This document shows positions 46,871-57,382 of a stretch of 64,000 bases of DNA, one piece after another. The stretch spans positions 845,001 to 909,000 of the forward strand of contig CM060464.1 in NCBI GenBank assembly GCA_030544235.1. The letters run 5' to 3'. Below the pieces are notes generated by a model that was not told where the DNA came from, did no database searches, and worked only from the letters and a program-made list of their open reading frames with translations. Position 1 is the first letter of the stretch, and each line of letters opens with the position of its first letter. Origin of the DNA: Lepturacanthus savala. Taxonomy: Eukaryota > Chordata > Actinopteri > Scombriformes > Trichiuridae. The position numbers and the translations under genes were made by a program.

Positions 46871-49275
46871 TACTCCGTGCACATCATTACAATAGCGTAT
46901 GCCTGTTCCTAAATTCAATATAAAATTGTGATTTCAATTTACCTCTTCAGTGAACATGCTTCTTTCTTCTGTCTTATTGCCAAAGCGGCGTTGCTCATTT
47001 ATTCAGAGCTAGACGGAGAAAAATGGGAAGTGATCCAGTGTTGTTGAAGTTTGTCCCCAATCACATAATGTTCCCCTCGTTTTAAACTAAAACAAGTTTA
47101 ACATATAAAAGTATAAACCCTCATTATTTGACCTCATTATTTTACTTTGATCTAATTATTAAAATTACCATAATTTTACCCTTGATCCAAACCGTAAAAT
47201 TATGCCTTGATCCAAATAATTTTCTTAACATTTTATTTATTAAGCCAAACTATGAATTTACATTGAACCAACCTAATGTATTTGGACCTATGTATATTTT
47301 AATTTAATTCATTTTTGCATTGACATCAGTTCAGTAATTTATATATAACCAAACTATATTTTTCAGATTTTATTTGGCTTCAAAAATAATTTATATATTA
47401 TCTTATATACTCAATAAAAAAGACACTTGATTGATTTTAGCCTACTTGGCTAAAGTCGTTAGCGATGTTAGCTAAAGTAGCTAGCGATGTCTTTTGGCTA
47501 GCTTAGGTTACGAATACTTGTTAAAGGTGTTATAAATAATTTTTTTTGTTGTTCATGATTATACCGTTAGCGGTAGAGGCTAGCGATCCATCTACTGCCA
47601 GCTACAATTATGCTAGCTATTGCTCCATTTAAGGTAGCTAGCTAGCCAGTTTAAATTGTGTTTTTCTTAGGAATTCAACACAAAAGACTTAGAATTTTAA
47701 CGGTCAGCAAATGCATGGCTTACATTTATTTTTAGCCGAAATCCAAGCAGGACATAACACAAAATTCACTTTGTGTAATGGTTCATCTTAACTAAAGAGC
47801 TAAAATATTACCTGCAGGTCCCGAAGGAAAAAGAAAAGAATTTTAGAGAAATCATAAACTTTGTTGTGGGTCCTTTAGATGTATATTTAATATGAATCAA
47901 AGTTGATGTCTCTAAATGTAAAATCAATCAAATCAATAGTTTTCTCCTGTTTAAATGGCAGTTATTAGTTTGAATGAACTGAACTTTTTCCCCTTGCGCC
48001 ACCCTAGCGATCGGCCTCATGACTCCGGTTATACTTTAGTGCAGCACAGATAAAACTGATTGGGTTTAAGGTGAGGTTAGGTGCAGGTTCAGATAAGGGA
48101 ACCGACTTTGACATGATCCCGTTCCGGTTGTCTTTCTGACAGGCCATTAATACCACTTGGAAATACTTGGAGGGGGCTTCGGAATTGAAAAGTGGTCTAC
48201 TTCCACTTTAAAATACATTCATTTCAAACGCACCCTATGGCTTCAGATCTCTTGCTCTGCTGCCCGTTCTAATCCAATCTCGTCCAGACTAATCCATCCA
48301 TCAGTGGAATTTTTCAGTCCATCCTAGGTTTTTTTTTTTCATGGAGGAGACATACTGGAGCTTTACCGTCCCGCTGTGTCTGAGGAAGCTTCCTTTCCAT
48401 CTGACAGGCAGGTGATTCTCCTTTTGAAGTGGCTCTGTCTCACGCATGCATGTGGAGGCCAGGGAACCAGCCTTCCCCCGCTAGACCCCATTAAATCAAA
48501 AAAAAACAAAAAAACAGGTTTGATATTCATCGACTGGGCAACCTCTGCCATCAACACATTTTGCGCCATGTGAGAATGATCACAGCTTATTAAAGTGGAA
48601 ATAATGACTGCTCTACCTCCGGCATGAAATATTTAACAAGGACAAAGGAGATGGCTCAGAGGTGATTCATATCTATGTTGAAAGGAAGGAACGTGGACAA
48701 TATTGTGTGCGCAGGGAGTGAAGATGAACCCTTGGTTAACCCCGAGCTTAGAAGAGAACTGTTGGCAATTGAAATGTGTATGTTAATGGAAGGAGAAAGT
48801 GGAGGAAAATAGCAGAGGAGGAACTCTGAATTGATGTTGATTAGCTATAACAGATATGTTGGAAGGGTCACTGGGTATGGTAAATATCTCCTTATTCACT
48901 TTCATTGTATATATATGACATACACAATGCAGTGTGTTTGAAAACATGAGCCAAAGTTGCATTTTAAATCTTATTTTTTTTTATTATTTTACAGAAAATA
49001 AAGAAAAATGAATATTAGGATGTTTAAAAAAATGTCAGTGTTTGCATCTTTGCTTTACAAACTCAAATATTTACTGTATGAACTGAAAAATCTCCAGGAT
49101 TCAGTAAAGTAATATTTATTTATGGCCATGGTTTCTGCTTCCCATCCGTGTTGCATGGACTTAACCAACTTCTGGTTCCTATGAACAAATGTTTCAGCCT
49201 CATAATTCCTCATAAAACCATTTCTTGGTTTTGCAACAACATTTTTGATGTCAGTCAACAAGTCGTCAATAGGAT
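46871..49275. other. Intronic; GCTAGC-rich patch at 47440-47650
   Basis: No exon. Between 47440 and 47650 there are many GCTA/TAGC motifs (AAGTAGCTAGCGATGTC, GAGGCTAGCGATCC, GGTAGCTAGCTAGCC), a composition common inside teleost DNA transposons. At 48140-48200, CTTGGAGGGGGCTTCGG and TCTACTTCCACTTTAAAATA look like the end of the GTGGAAGTAGAC family. Confidence 0.4.
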
Positions 49276-49884
49276 TACCGTATTTTCTGGACTATAAGTC
49301 ACGTTTTTTTTCATAGTTTGGCCGGGGGTGGGGTTATTTCACACTAAACCTCCAGAGGGCGCTCTAGGCCTGTGTTAATAGTTTCAACATTGTCGGTAAC
49401 TTTTAACAACAACTGAGAAGAACTGAACAAAAACGTCAGCGAACAGAAAATCATAGTAGTAAAACATGACGTCATCGACGTAGAAGAGGAAGCGCCGCAT
49501 CTTCTACCTCCGGAGTTAGAGGAGTTGATGAAAAGTGACACCGAGGATGAAGATTTCATTGGGTTTTAGTGACACGGATGGTTTTGGTGAACTTCTTAGC
49601 ATGTTATTGATGCTGTAGTTATGGGAATAACTCTTAATATGTTGTGTTAACATACCAGACACGTTCTCAGTGGTGTCATGTAACGTCAGCACCGTTCAGC
49701 CTGTTGTTGCCTCTATTCTAGTTTTAGTTTAAATTGTTCCTCATTTACATTTAAATGACACGTCTGTTCTTGGTGTTGGATTTTATCAAATACATTTACC
49801 CAAAAAATGCGACTTATATATGTTTTTTCCTTCTTTATTATGCATTTTATGGCTGGTGCGACTTATAGTCTGGGGAATACGGTA
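49276..49884 (+). mobile_element. pogo/Tc1-mariner-like non-autonomous element, copy 3
   Basis: Ends TACCGTATTTTCTGGACTAT and TAGTCTGGGGAATACGGTA, TA at both tips. The interior from GAGGGCGCTCTAGG to CGTCTGTTCTTGGTG appears almost identical to copy 1. Unlike copy 1 it keeps GATTTTATCAAATACATTTA before the right end and lacks a stretch after GGGGTG near the left end, so the copies are independent deletion products or segregating variants. Confidence 0.85.
49417..49569 (+). pseudogene. Transposase C-terminal remnant, copy 3
   Basis: Fifty codons plus TAG; the protein sequence reads the same as copy 1 (EELNKNVSEQKII to DEDFIGF). No start codon or catalytic region. Confidence 0.6.
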
Positions 49885-50904
49885 ATGTCCATGGATTGGG
49901 TTGAACACGTATTCTGATATAGGAAAACTGATCCAGTTTAATCCAATATGGTCCAGTAATATTTAATCATTCACAGAAATGCTAAATCCTGCAGATTTTT
50001 CAGTTCATGCAGTAAATATTTGAGTTTGTAAAGAAAAATGCAGACGCTGCTGTTTCTTTAAACAGCTCATTTTTTTCATTTTCTGTAAAGTCATTTTCTA
50101 TTTAGGATATAAAATGCAGTGTTGCATTGAAATAAAAATGATTATAATGACACGTTTTTAAAGACACTGCTTTTATTTTGAACACAATGCATTGCAGCTT
50201 TGAAATATCTGCTTATTTTTAACATTTCATTTTAATCATTTCTCTCATTCTTGACCGTGGCCACAACGTATAGAACATCCAATTCCTGGATGTGAATTTA
50301 TTGACGTACTTTTTCCTCCTGGCTTGGCTAAATTAGCTTTCTTGGCCCCTTTGGGGAAAATCAGGGGGGGAAAAGCAGCAGAGTGAAAATGTTCTCCATC
50401 AAGTGTGATTGAATTGGATTTTACAAGATGAATTGCCAGGACAAGAGTTTATCCCAATTACATTGCCAGGAGAGGTTTCAGCTACTGCAGCCACTCTGGT
50501 CAACAGCAATTAGGTCAGTTTTGAGCTATTGTGATATTTTATTGTGAGAAAAAAAAAAAAAGAAGTTTACAATGGGAACAGAAAGTAGATAAAATGCACA
50601 GCGCTGACATTTGAAACCTGTAAAAAGCAGTTTGAGGTCCAGTCTCGAGATTTCTTGAAATTACAGCTTCAAAAACTACCGAGCAGAGAAAAACACAGCT
50701 GTCTGTTCTGTAAACCACACGTCTATTAATCCAGTGGAATACAACACAACGCTGCGTCTGGTCGACCATTTTACTCAATTGCATATTTCTCAGTTTGACG
50801 TAAGCGGTGTGATTGGATGATATGGAACTACAGGACTACACTTAGCACGGACAGCGACGATGAGGCTGATGATTATCAAACAACCAGCTGATGTTTAGTC
50901 TTAC
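49885..50904. other. Intronic, next to exon 2, nothing recognised
   Basis: No feature supported apart from the exon 2 donor at its right end. Confidence 0.4.
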
Positions 50905-51039
50905 CTTCCCCAGACTGGGGCTCCACAGATACCTCAGGCTGAAGACACACAGAGCCAGAACCAGGAAGACCAGAGCCAGAACCAGCGCCACACGCTGGTA
51001 GGTCTGGTACTTGGCCTTCTTCTCTTTGCCCACCTCCAC
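50905..51039 (-). CDS. tnmd: Tenomodulin-like exon 2 (transmembrane segment)
   Basis: A 135-bp, 45-codon internal exon. The acceptor TAAACTTTGCAG precedes GTGGAGGTGGGC, and the donor is GGGAAG|GTAAGA; both borders are phase 0. The peptide starts VEVGKEKKAKYQTYQR, a basic cytoplasmic stretch. A hydrophobic helix follows (VALVLALVFLVLALCVFSL, residues about 33-51 of the protein), then YLWSPSLGK. This is the type II signal-anchor layout of tenomodulin, and the Lys-rich lead-in and aromatic W after the helix match the family. It joins in frame to exon 3, whose VYDHQY continues as in other tenomodulins. The acceptor has a weak pyrimidine tract but a good branch-like TGCTAAAC. A transposon begins 67 bases upstream of the exon. 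Confidence 0.88.
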
Positions 51040-51106
51040 CTGCAAAGTTTAGCATCAAAAGGACATGTAGTATTTGTATAAATGGGCAGAATATCATAAA
51101 AAACAT

Positions 51107-51565
51107 CAATGTGCTGGTCATATAATTAGAATATCACGAAAAAGCTGATTGATTTCAGTAATTCTATTCCAAAAAGATGATATTTATTTTCACACAGATC
51201 GACAGGGTTCACTGCTATTTCCAGTAAAGTGTCTCAGAAAATGAGAATATTGTGGAAAGGTTCAACACTGAAGACACTGGTGCCACACTCTAATCTGTTA
51301 ATTAACTCAAAACACCTGCAAAGGTCTTTAAATGGTCACAATTTTCATCTTCATATTTTTCAGTTGGCCAATTTTTTTCTTTGGCTCGTTCTCAAGTAAT
51401 ATTTTAATTTTCTCAGATACTGAATTTGGGATTTTTATTAGTTATTCGTGAGTTATAATCATTAAAATAAAAGAAATGAATATTTGAAATATGTCAGAAA
51501 GTTTTAGTTTTTGAATGGAATTAAAACAACATTTTCATGATATTGTAATTATATGACAACACCTG
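51107..51565. mobile_element. Tc1/mariner-type non-autonomous element
   Basis: Left end GTGCTGGTCATATAATTAGAATATC and right end GATATTGTAATTATATGACAACACCTG are long inverted repeats. The interior keeps TGAAGACACTGGTGCCACAC and AACTCAAAACACCTGCAAAG on the left, and GAGTTATAATCATTAAAATA on the right. I know these landmarks from a widespread teleost Tc1-like element whose transposase begins shortly after. Here the transposase is deleted. Confidence 0.8.
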
Positions 51566-51639
51566 AACTGTATGTTTCCCATATTATGAAACTACAGCAG
51601 TTCTCTGGCTGAAAATCTGAAGATTTAACCTAAAATGTC

Positions 51640-51800
51640 TTTTTTTTGTCCACAACCCAAAGATCATCAGTTCACTGTCATAGAAGACTAAAGAAACTAG
51701 AAAATAATCAGATTTGAAACCAGAAAATGTGGACATTTTATTCTTAAAAATGACTCAAACCGACCAATTAGATATCAGAATAGTCAGTTGTCACCTCATC
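51640..51800 (+). repeat. CTGGAACCAGAGAATTT family copy
   Basis: Has CACAACCCAAAGATCATCAG, GAAGACTAAAGAAACTAGAA and ACCAGAAAATGTGGACATTT. The AAGCTGG part is deleted. Confidence 0.7.
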
Positions 51801-52205
51801 GTTTAATTGAATAATCATTGACTCTTTTCAACCAGCTTTTACCAATCTGCAAATTTCCTTCAACGATCTGCAGGAAAAGCTCCAGTTCCTGCATCTATTA
51901 ACTAACCCCGCCCTCATAGGCCATTAAATCTGTTCATAGTACATAGATAGGAGATAATAATGTTCCTAGACACCAACAACCATTGACTGACGTCCACAAG
52001 TGTTTAGAAAAGTGATGAATCGTCTTCGTATATTTGAACCATGCGTCACATTCAACTAGTTTAGTTTTTTGCTGCATCTCAGCTTCTACCCAGATGTTAA
52101 TGTTGTGTATTTCACCCCAAATACTTTCACCTCACTGACTCAGTCAATGGACCAAGGATAATTCAAGAGGTCGTCCAACAACTGTACCTAAGGACGAGCG
52201 TCGAA
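51801..52205. other. Intronic, nothing recognised
   Basis: No supported feature before the minisatellite. Confidence 0.4.
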
Positions 52206-53734
52206 CGCAGTTCTAGAACAGCAACTTCTAGAGCTGCAACTTCTAGAGCTGCAACTTCTAGAGCTGCAAATTCTAGAGCTGCAACTTCTAGAGCTGCAAC
52301 TTCTAGAACAGAAACTTCTAGAGCTGCAACTTCTAGAGCTGCAACTTCTAGAACAGAAACTTCTAGAGCTGCAACTTCTAGAACTGCAACTTCTAGAGCT
52401 GCAACTTCTAGAGCTGCAACTTCTAGAACTGCACCTTCTAGAGCTGCAACTTCTAGAACTGCAACTTCTAGAGCTGCAACTTCTAGAACTGCACCTTCTA
52501 GAGCTGCAACTTCTAGAACAGAAACTTCTAGAGCTGCAACTTCTAGAGCTGCAACTTCTAGAACTGCACCTTCTAGAACTGCAACTTCTAGAACATAAAC
52601 TTCTAGAGCTGCAACTTCTAGAGCTCCAACTTCTAGAACTGCACCTTCTAGAACTGCAACTTCTAGAGCTGCAACTTCTAGAACTGCAACTTCTAGAACA
52701 GAAACTTCTAGAGCTGCAACTTCTAGAGCTGCAACTTCTAGAGCTGCAACTTCTAGAACTGCAACTTCTAGAACAGAAACTTCTAGAGCTGCATCTTCTA
52801 GAACTGCAACTTCTAGAGCTGCAACTTCTAGAGCTGCAACTTCTAGAGCTGCAACTTCTAGAGCTGCAACTTCTAGAACTGCAACTTCTAGAACATAAAC
52901 TTCTAGAGCTGCAACTTCTAGAGCTGCAACTTCTAGAGCTGCAATGTCTAGAACTGCAACTTCTAGAACATAAACTTCTAGAGCTGCAACTTCTAGAGCT
53001 GCAACTTCTAGAACAACAACTTCTAGAGCTGCAACTTCTAGACCTGCACCTTCTAGAACTGCAACTTCTAGAACTGCAACTTCTAGAACAACAACTTCTA
53101 GAACTGCAACTTCTAGAACAGAAACTTCTAGAACTGCACCTTCTAGAGCTGCAACTTCTAGAACTGCAACTTCTAGAACTGCACCTTCTAGAGCTGCAAC
53201 TTCTAGAACTGCACCTTCTAGAGCTGCAACTTCTAGAGCTGCAACTTCTAGAACTGCACCTTCTAGAGCTGCAACTTCTAGAACTGCACCTTCTAGAGCT
53301 GCAACTTCTAGAGCTGCAACTTCTAGAGCTGCAACTTCTAGAACTGCACCTTCTAGAGCTGCAACTTCTAGAACAGAAACTTCTAGAGCTGCAACTTCTA
53401 GAGCTGCAACTTCTAGAGCTGCAACTTCTAGAGCTGCACCTTCTAGAGCTGCAACTTCTAGAGCTGCAACTTCTAGAGCTGCAACTTCTAGAGCTGCACC
53501 TTCTAGAGCTGCAACTTCTAGAGCTGCAACTTCTAGAGCTGCAACTTCTAGAGCTGCACCTTCTAGAGCTGCAACTTCTAGAGCTGCACCTTCTAGAGCT
53601 GCAACTTCTAGAGCTGCAACTTCTAGAGCTGCACCTTCTAGAGCTGCAACTTCTAGAACTGCAACTTCTAGAGCTGCAACTTCTAGAGCTGCAACTTCTA
53701 GAGCTGCACCTTCTAGAACAGCACCTTCAACTTC
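52206..53734. repeat. 15-bp minisatellite, about 101 units, every unit with TCTAGA
   Basis: Consensus unit on the plus strand is ACTTCTAGAGCTGCA. TCTAGA recurs every 15 bases from 52212 to 53712, about 101 times, without a single insertion or deletion that I can see. Substitutions cluster at a few positions (GAGCTG, GAACTG, GAACAG, GAACAT, GAACAA; GCAAC or GCACC). Because 15 is divisible by three, several frames stay open. The minus-strand frame 52163-53752 spans 529 codons of mostly A-A-L-E-V pentapeptides and starts MHDLTSEVEGAVLEG. No splice sites, promoter or family resemblance support translation, so I annotate it as DNA repeat only. Confidence 0.97.
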
Positions 53735-55000
53735 TGATGTGAGGTCATGCATTTAAACATCATTGACTTCTTAGACTTGAACAGGGCCGTAGCCACCATT
53801 GAAGACACCTATTTCCTTAAGTTCCGTTTCATTTAAATTTTTCCCCTCAGGCCACGTTTCAGCAAGTAAAAACATTAACACAAAGCCTGAAAAAACAAAT
53901 TCACAAAGCAGCTAATTATCATGACATCAATGTGGTCTCACCTGACAGAGACGCTCGTATATTCGACTCGTTAAAAGCGAAAGTAAGAACTGTTGCGCCA
54001 TAACTGCGACTGCAGGTCTATTATTAGACATTTGAATTAATCAGAGGATGCAATCATAAAAAAGGATGCATCATAAATCAAAGCAAAAATAGAGAAGAAA
54101 AGAAGAGAAGAAAAATGCATGAACAGAATAGAGATACTAACCTGTAACCTGCTGTAAATGTAGCCGAGGTTAAATGTGAAAGGACATGCAATGAATGTGA
54201 ATAGTTTAAGGTCATGTTCAGTCACAGTATTAATTATCTGTAATAGGCTGTGATTTGGATGTTTGAATGGATATAAGCAGTAAATAATGTGACTAAACAT
54301 GCCATTAACATGGTTATATACATTATATACACCAGTATATTTTATATTATATATATAGAACGTTGACCTTGGTTTTCTGTTTACGAGCATTTACAGCCTC
54401 TTGGAAACCTGTTGTATTATAAGTCAGGCACTGTCTGTATTCTGTTCCACGTTTGAATGTGTATAAGTTTATATTTCTTCTCCTCGTTACCTTTTATTTC
54501 ATCACTTCTGCATTCAGCCCCAGTCTATACGTTAAATGATTTGACTTTCTGCAGAACCCGTCCAGTCGATGAGTAAAATATAACCTTCCCAACGCCAAGC
54601 AGAGAATAAAGTGTCACAAAGTGCAGCAGAAAGGTTACGTTTATTAAACTCTCCTCCAAATTAAAATTCTGCTCTCTGTAGTCAATTCCCCAAGCTTAAG
54701 GCCACAAATTAATAAAGATGGGCTTTTGTTCCACCAGAGCCCCAGCAGGGATAATATGAAAGCTTCTCATTCACTCTGGGCCACTTTTGAAGGTCTCTGA
54801 GGACAACACAGAAGCATAAAAAATAAAAAATAACCAACTTCAATTAATAAAATTGGTCACTATCTTAGTTTCTTTTAAAGCGATGATAAAGCAGCTTTGG
54901 TTTTCTATTGTGGCTTTTGTTAGAATAGTTAAAGTGCAGTAGTTGGACAACACTTTAACAAGCTGTTGTCTTCATGTAATAATATGTAGGAATGTTTAAA
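53735..55000. other. Intronic, nothing recognised
   Basis: AT-rich; the minus open stretch at 54037-54390 has no recognisable motif. Confidence 0.4.
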
Positions 55001-55950
55001 CTGTCACGTAGTTCATGGTTCCAGAGAGTTTAACTTCTGTTTTAAATAAAAACACCTTTTATATTCTGGATGAATTAAATATTTAGTTTTTTCATGTCAA
55101 AAAATCTCACATTCAATTAGAACAAATGGACTTTTAACACTTTTAACACAAACTGCACATTTTGAGATGTGATGAATCCTTTTAAAACTGCATTTTAAAT
55201 ATTTTCACTTCCTCATCTTGCATTATATTTACATTATTATCACTGAACCATATATAGTTATGATCAATGGGAATTAACAGGAATAAATTGGAATAAATTC
55301 CAAATTAATTGATAGGGAACTTAAATATAGTTATATAGGATAATCAAGATTTAAAGGGATAGTTCATGTAATATGCTATTAAAGTAATATGTAGTATGAC
55401 ATTAAAAACTCTTAAAAAGGTTTTAAAATATTAAAAACACATGCTATCAACTAATTTTATATTTAAGGTGGATTAACTATTCAAAAATTATTATTTTTTT
55501 AAGTTTTTCATGTCAAATTGCTGTGATTTTTGTAAAAAACACAAACTGTGTTTTAAAAGGTTTTTAACTTTCTCATCTTTCCAACTATTATGAGTCAAAT
55601 AGATTTAAAATAGACTTTTAAATGACATGAAACCAACATGAGACCTGATGAATGATTTTAAAACTGTATTTTAAAAGGTTTTTGACTTTAATAACATATT
55701 CTGGGCTGTAATTACCAGACTTTTGTTTCTTTCACCTGTTTTTTCCGACTTGTTAGACCAAAGCTGAGCTGATTTATTCCTGTTTATTTCCCTGAATTAA
55801 CCAATATAAACCAATATAACATAAAATGGACATTTTGAGAAACTGTTTTAAAACGTATTTGACTTTCTCACGTTGCCGACCTTTATTTGTCACTGATCCA
55901 TATAAAGTTATGAGTCAAAACGCATCTAAAAACTACATTTCCTGTTATTT
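55001..55950. repeat. Diverged local repeats with TTTTAAAACTGCATTTTAAA
   Basis: Phrases of the form TGATGAAT(C/G)xTTTTAAAACTG(C/T)ATTTTAAA, followed by CTTTCTCATCTT and ACTTTTATATTC, recur at about 55170, 55540, 55640 and 55840. A segment at 55398-55495 (AACACATGCTATCAACTA, AGGTGGATTAA) also occurs at 60930-61010. Confidence 0.55.
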
Positions 55951-57334
55951 CAGAAAGTATGATTAACATGAATCCACTTATTATGTGTGCTAGTTGTATA
56001 TGAATTGAATTTGTGGTTGGACTTTGATGCATTATTCTCCTAAAAATGCTTTTTTTCCATTAATGCACAGCACTGTCTCCATGCTTCATCTGACATATGG
56101 AGACAGTGACCATAAAAGTACGAAGCCTTTAAGGGGCGACAATGGAAGCACCAGAAATTCTTTACATTCTGAATCTTTCAAAGTGGAGAGAAGAGGGAGG
56201 GAAAAAGCAGCGTCTGGAAACCTTTTTTCTCCTGTGGCAGGTTGCATAAGTAGTGGAAACTTAACTGGAGGACAAACCTCCCTCCACCGGTGCTTTGAAT
56301 AGCGAGTACTCTGAGGAAGTAGGTGGGATTGAGCTGCAGACGAGCAGACAGACGCACATAAAGGCAGGGATGGAGTCGGAATGAGCGGTCTGGCTGAGCA
56401 CGGCCCAGCCAACCAGTGTTTAAGGGTTTTAGAAGTTCACAAATCGGTGGCAAGTCCTCTCCAGCTCTTGTGAGCAAGAGCCTGAAGCCCCCTGCTGTTA
56501 TCATGAAAATAGGCAGCACATCCTGGAGAAAAGAGCAGGAAAAAGAGAGAAACTGGTGTTTTATCACACACAGACACATACATACCTTTTGAATTCCTTT
56601 CAGGCTTTTTTTTTTCCAGCCACAGGTGATTTCTTAATCATAATAATCCCCCCGTCCATCACTTCCTTACGTCCTGTGCAACACTTGCATTTCTTTACCA
56701 GATGGATTTCAAAGAGCTTTTTTCTCTTGATGATTATACGGCGCGGGGCAGTGTACTTTCCCCCTATTGTTCACAGGTTGTGAAACAACAGGTGAAATGT
56801 GAGAGATGGAATCAGGATTTCAGCCTCATAAAGTCTCAAATAAGACTTGGTGCATATTTAAATGCTTCTTGCATGCAGGGACAATAACATACTGCAGATA
56901 TGAAGCAGATCTGGTGATACAGGTGCAGCTGAGTGTAAGAGAAGAAATAAAGTTGAAAAGCAAAAAAAACAACTAAACTACTCACAATAAGTTGGAGATT
57001 TCCTGTTCGGTCTAAATTTTAATTAAAAACTTGAGGTTTCATTTAATTATTGCTAATATTGAATGAGAAGAAACAACCTTTTTTATGTGTTTAATCTTTA
57101 TTCCCCCCAAAAAACCTATTGAGTAGTGTATATTATTCTGAGAAACTAAAAAATGCATATTATCCCTAAAGTTTATCCTCACACATCACATGATTTATCT
57201 CCTATTAAACCACCTGCACTTAATTAACTGAGCTGTACATTTTTAAGTGTCATGTCATTTTCTTTGACAACAATTTGAATGCAACAGGACATGTAAGTGC
57301 AATAAATCAGGAGGGAAAAACCAAAAAGACTCAC
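55951..57334. other. Intronic, nothing recognised
   Basis: Open frames overlap on both strands near 56020-56580 but none has splice context in a tnmd-compatible phase or family resemblance. Confidence 0.4.
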
Positions 57335-57382
57335 ATCTTTCCAGAGAATCTGTTGACTGCTGGATTGACTGGTAGCCTCCAT
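57335..57382 (-). CDS. tnmd: Tenomodulin-like exon 1, coding part with start codon
   Basis: On the minus strand ATG lies at 57380-57382 in the context GCATCATGG. Sixteen codons (MEATSQSSSQQILWKD) run into the donor GAT|GTGAGT in phase 0, which matches the phase 0 start of exon 2. Joined, they give QQILWKD-VEVGKEKK, lining up with the HILNA-EAFKSKK region I recall from human TNMD, at a splice position consistent with it. The product would be the short cytoplasmic N-terminus of a type II membrane protein. A 16-codon exon is too short to be certain by itself; the support comes from donor, phase, position and the ILxx match. An upstream non-coding exon cannot be excluded. Confidence 0.65.

Larger units (their letters stand above)
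9358..50904 (-). other. tnmd: tnmd intron 2 (about 41.5 kb)
   Basis: The interval between exon 3 and exon 2, bounded by GTAAGA at its 5' end (50904 side) and TTTTCAG at its 3' end. It holds most of the transposon-derived sequence in the window and one tnmd-type exon in the opposite orientation (17173-17339). No other host gene is supported inside it. Confidence 0.75.
51040..57334 (-). other. tnmd: tnmd intron 1 (about 6.3 kb)
   Basis: Interval between exon 2 and the proposed exon 1. It contains a Tc1/mariner-type element, one dispersed repeat copy, the 15-bp minisatellite and diverged AT-rich repeats. Confidence 0.7.

Noticed and set aside
52206..53734. CRISPR-like regular spacing
   Set aside because: The repeat is continuous with no unique spacers, and the organism is a vertebrate.
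52163..53752. 529-codon minus-strand open frame of A-A-L-E-V repeats as a protein-coding gene
   Set aside because: It is produced by a 15-bp tandem repeat whose length is a multiple of three; several other frames are open for the same reason. No splice sites, promoter or homologous domain are visible, so it is kept as a minisatellite and only raised as a question in the findings.
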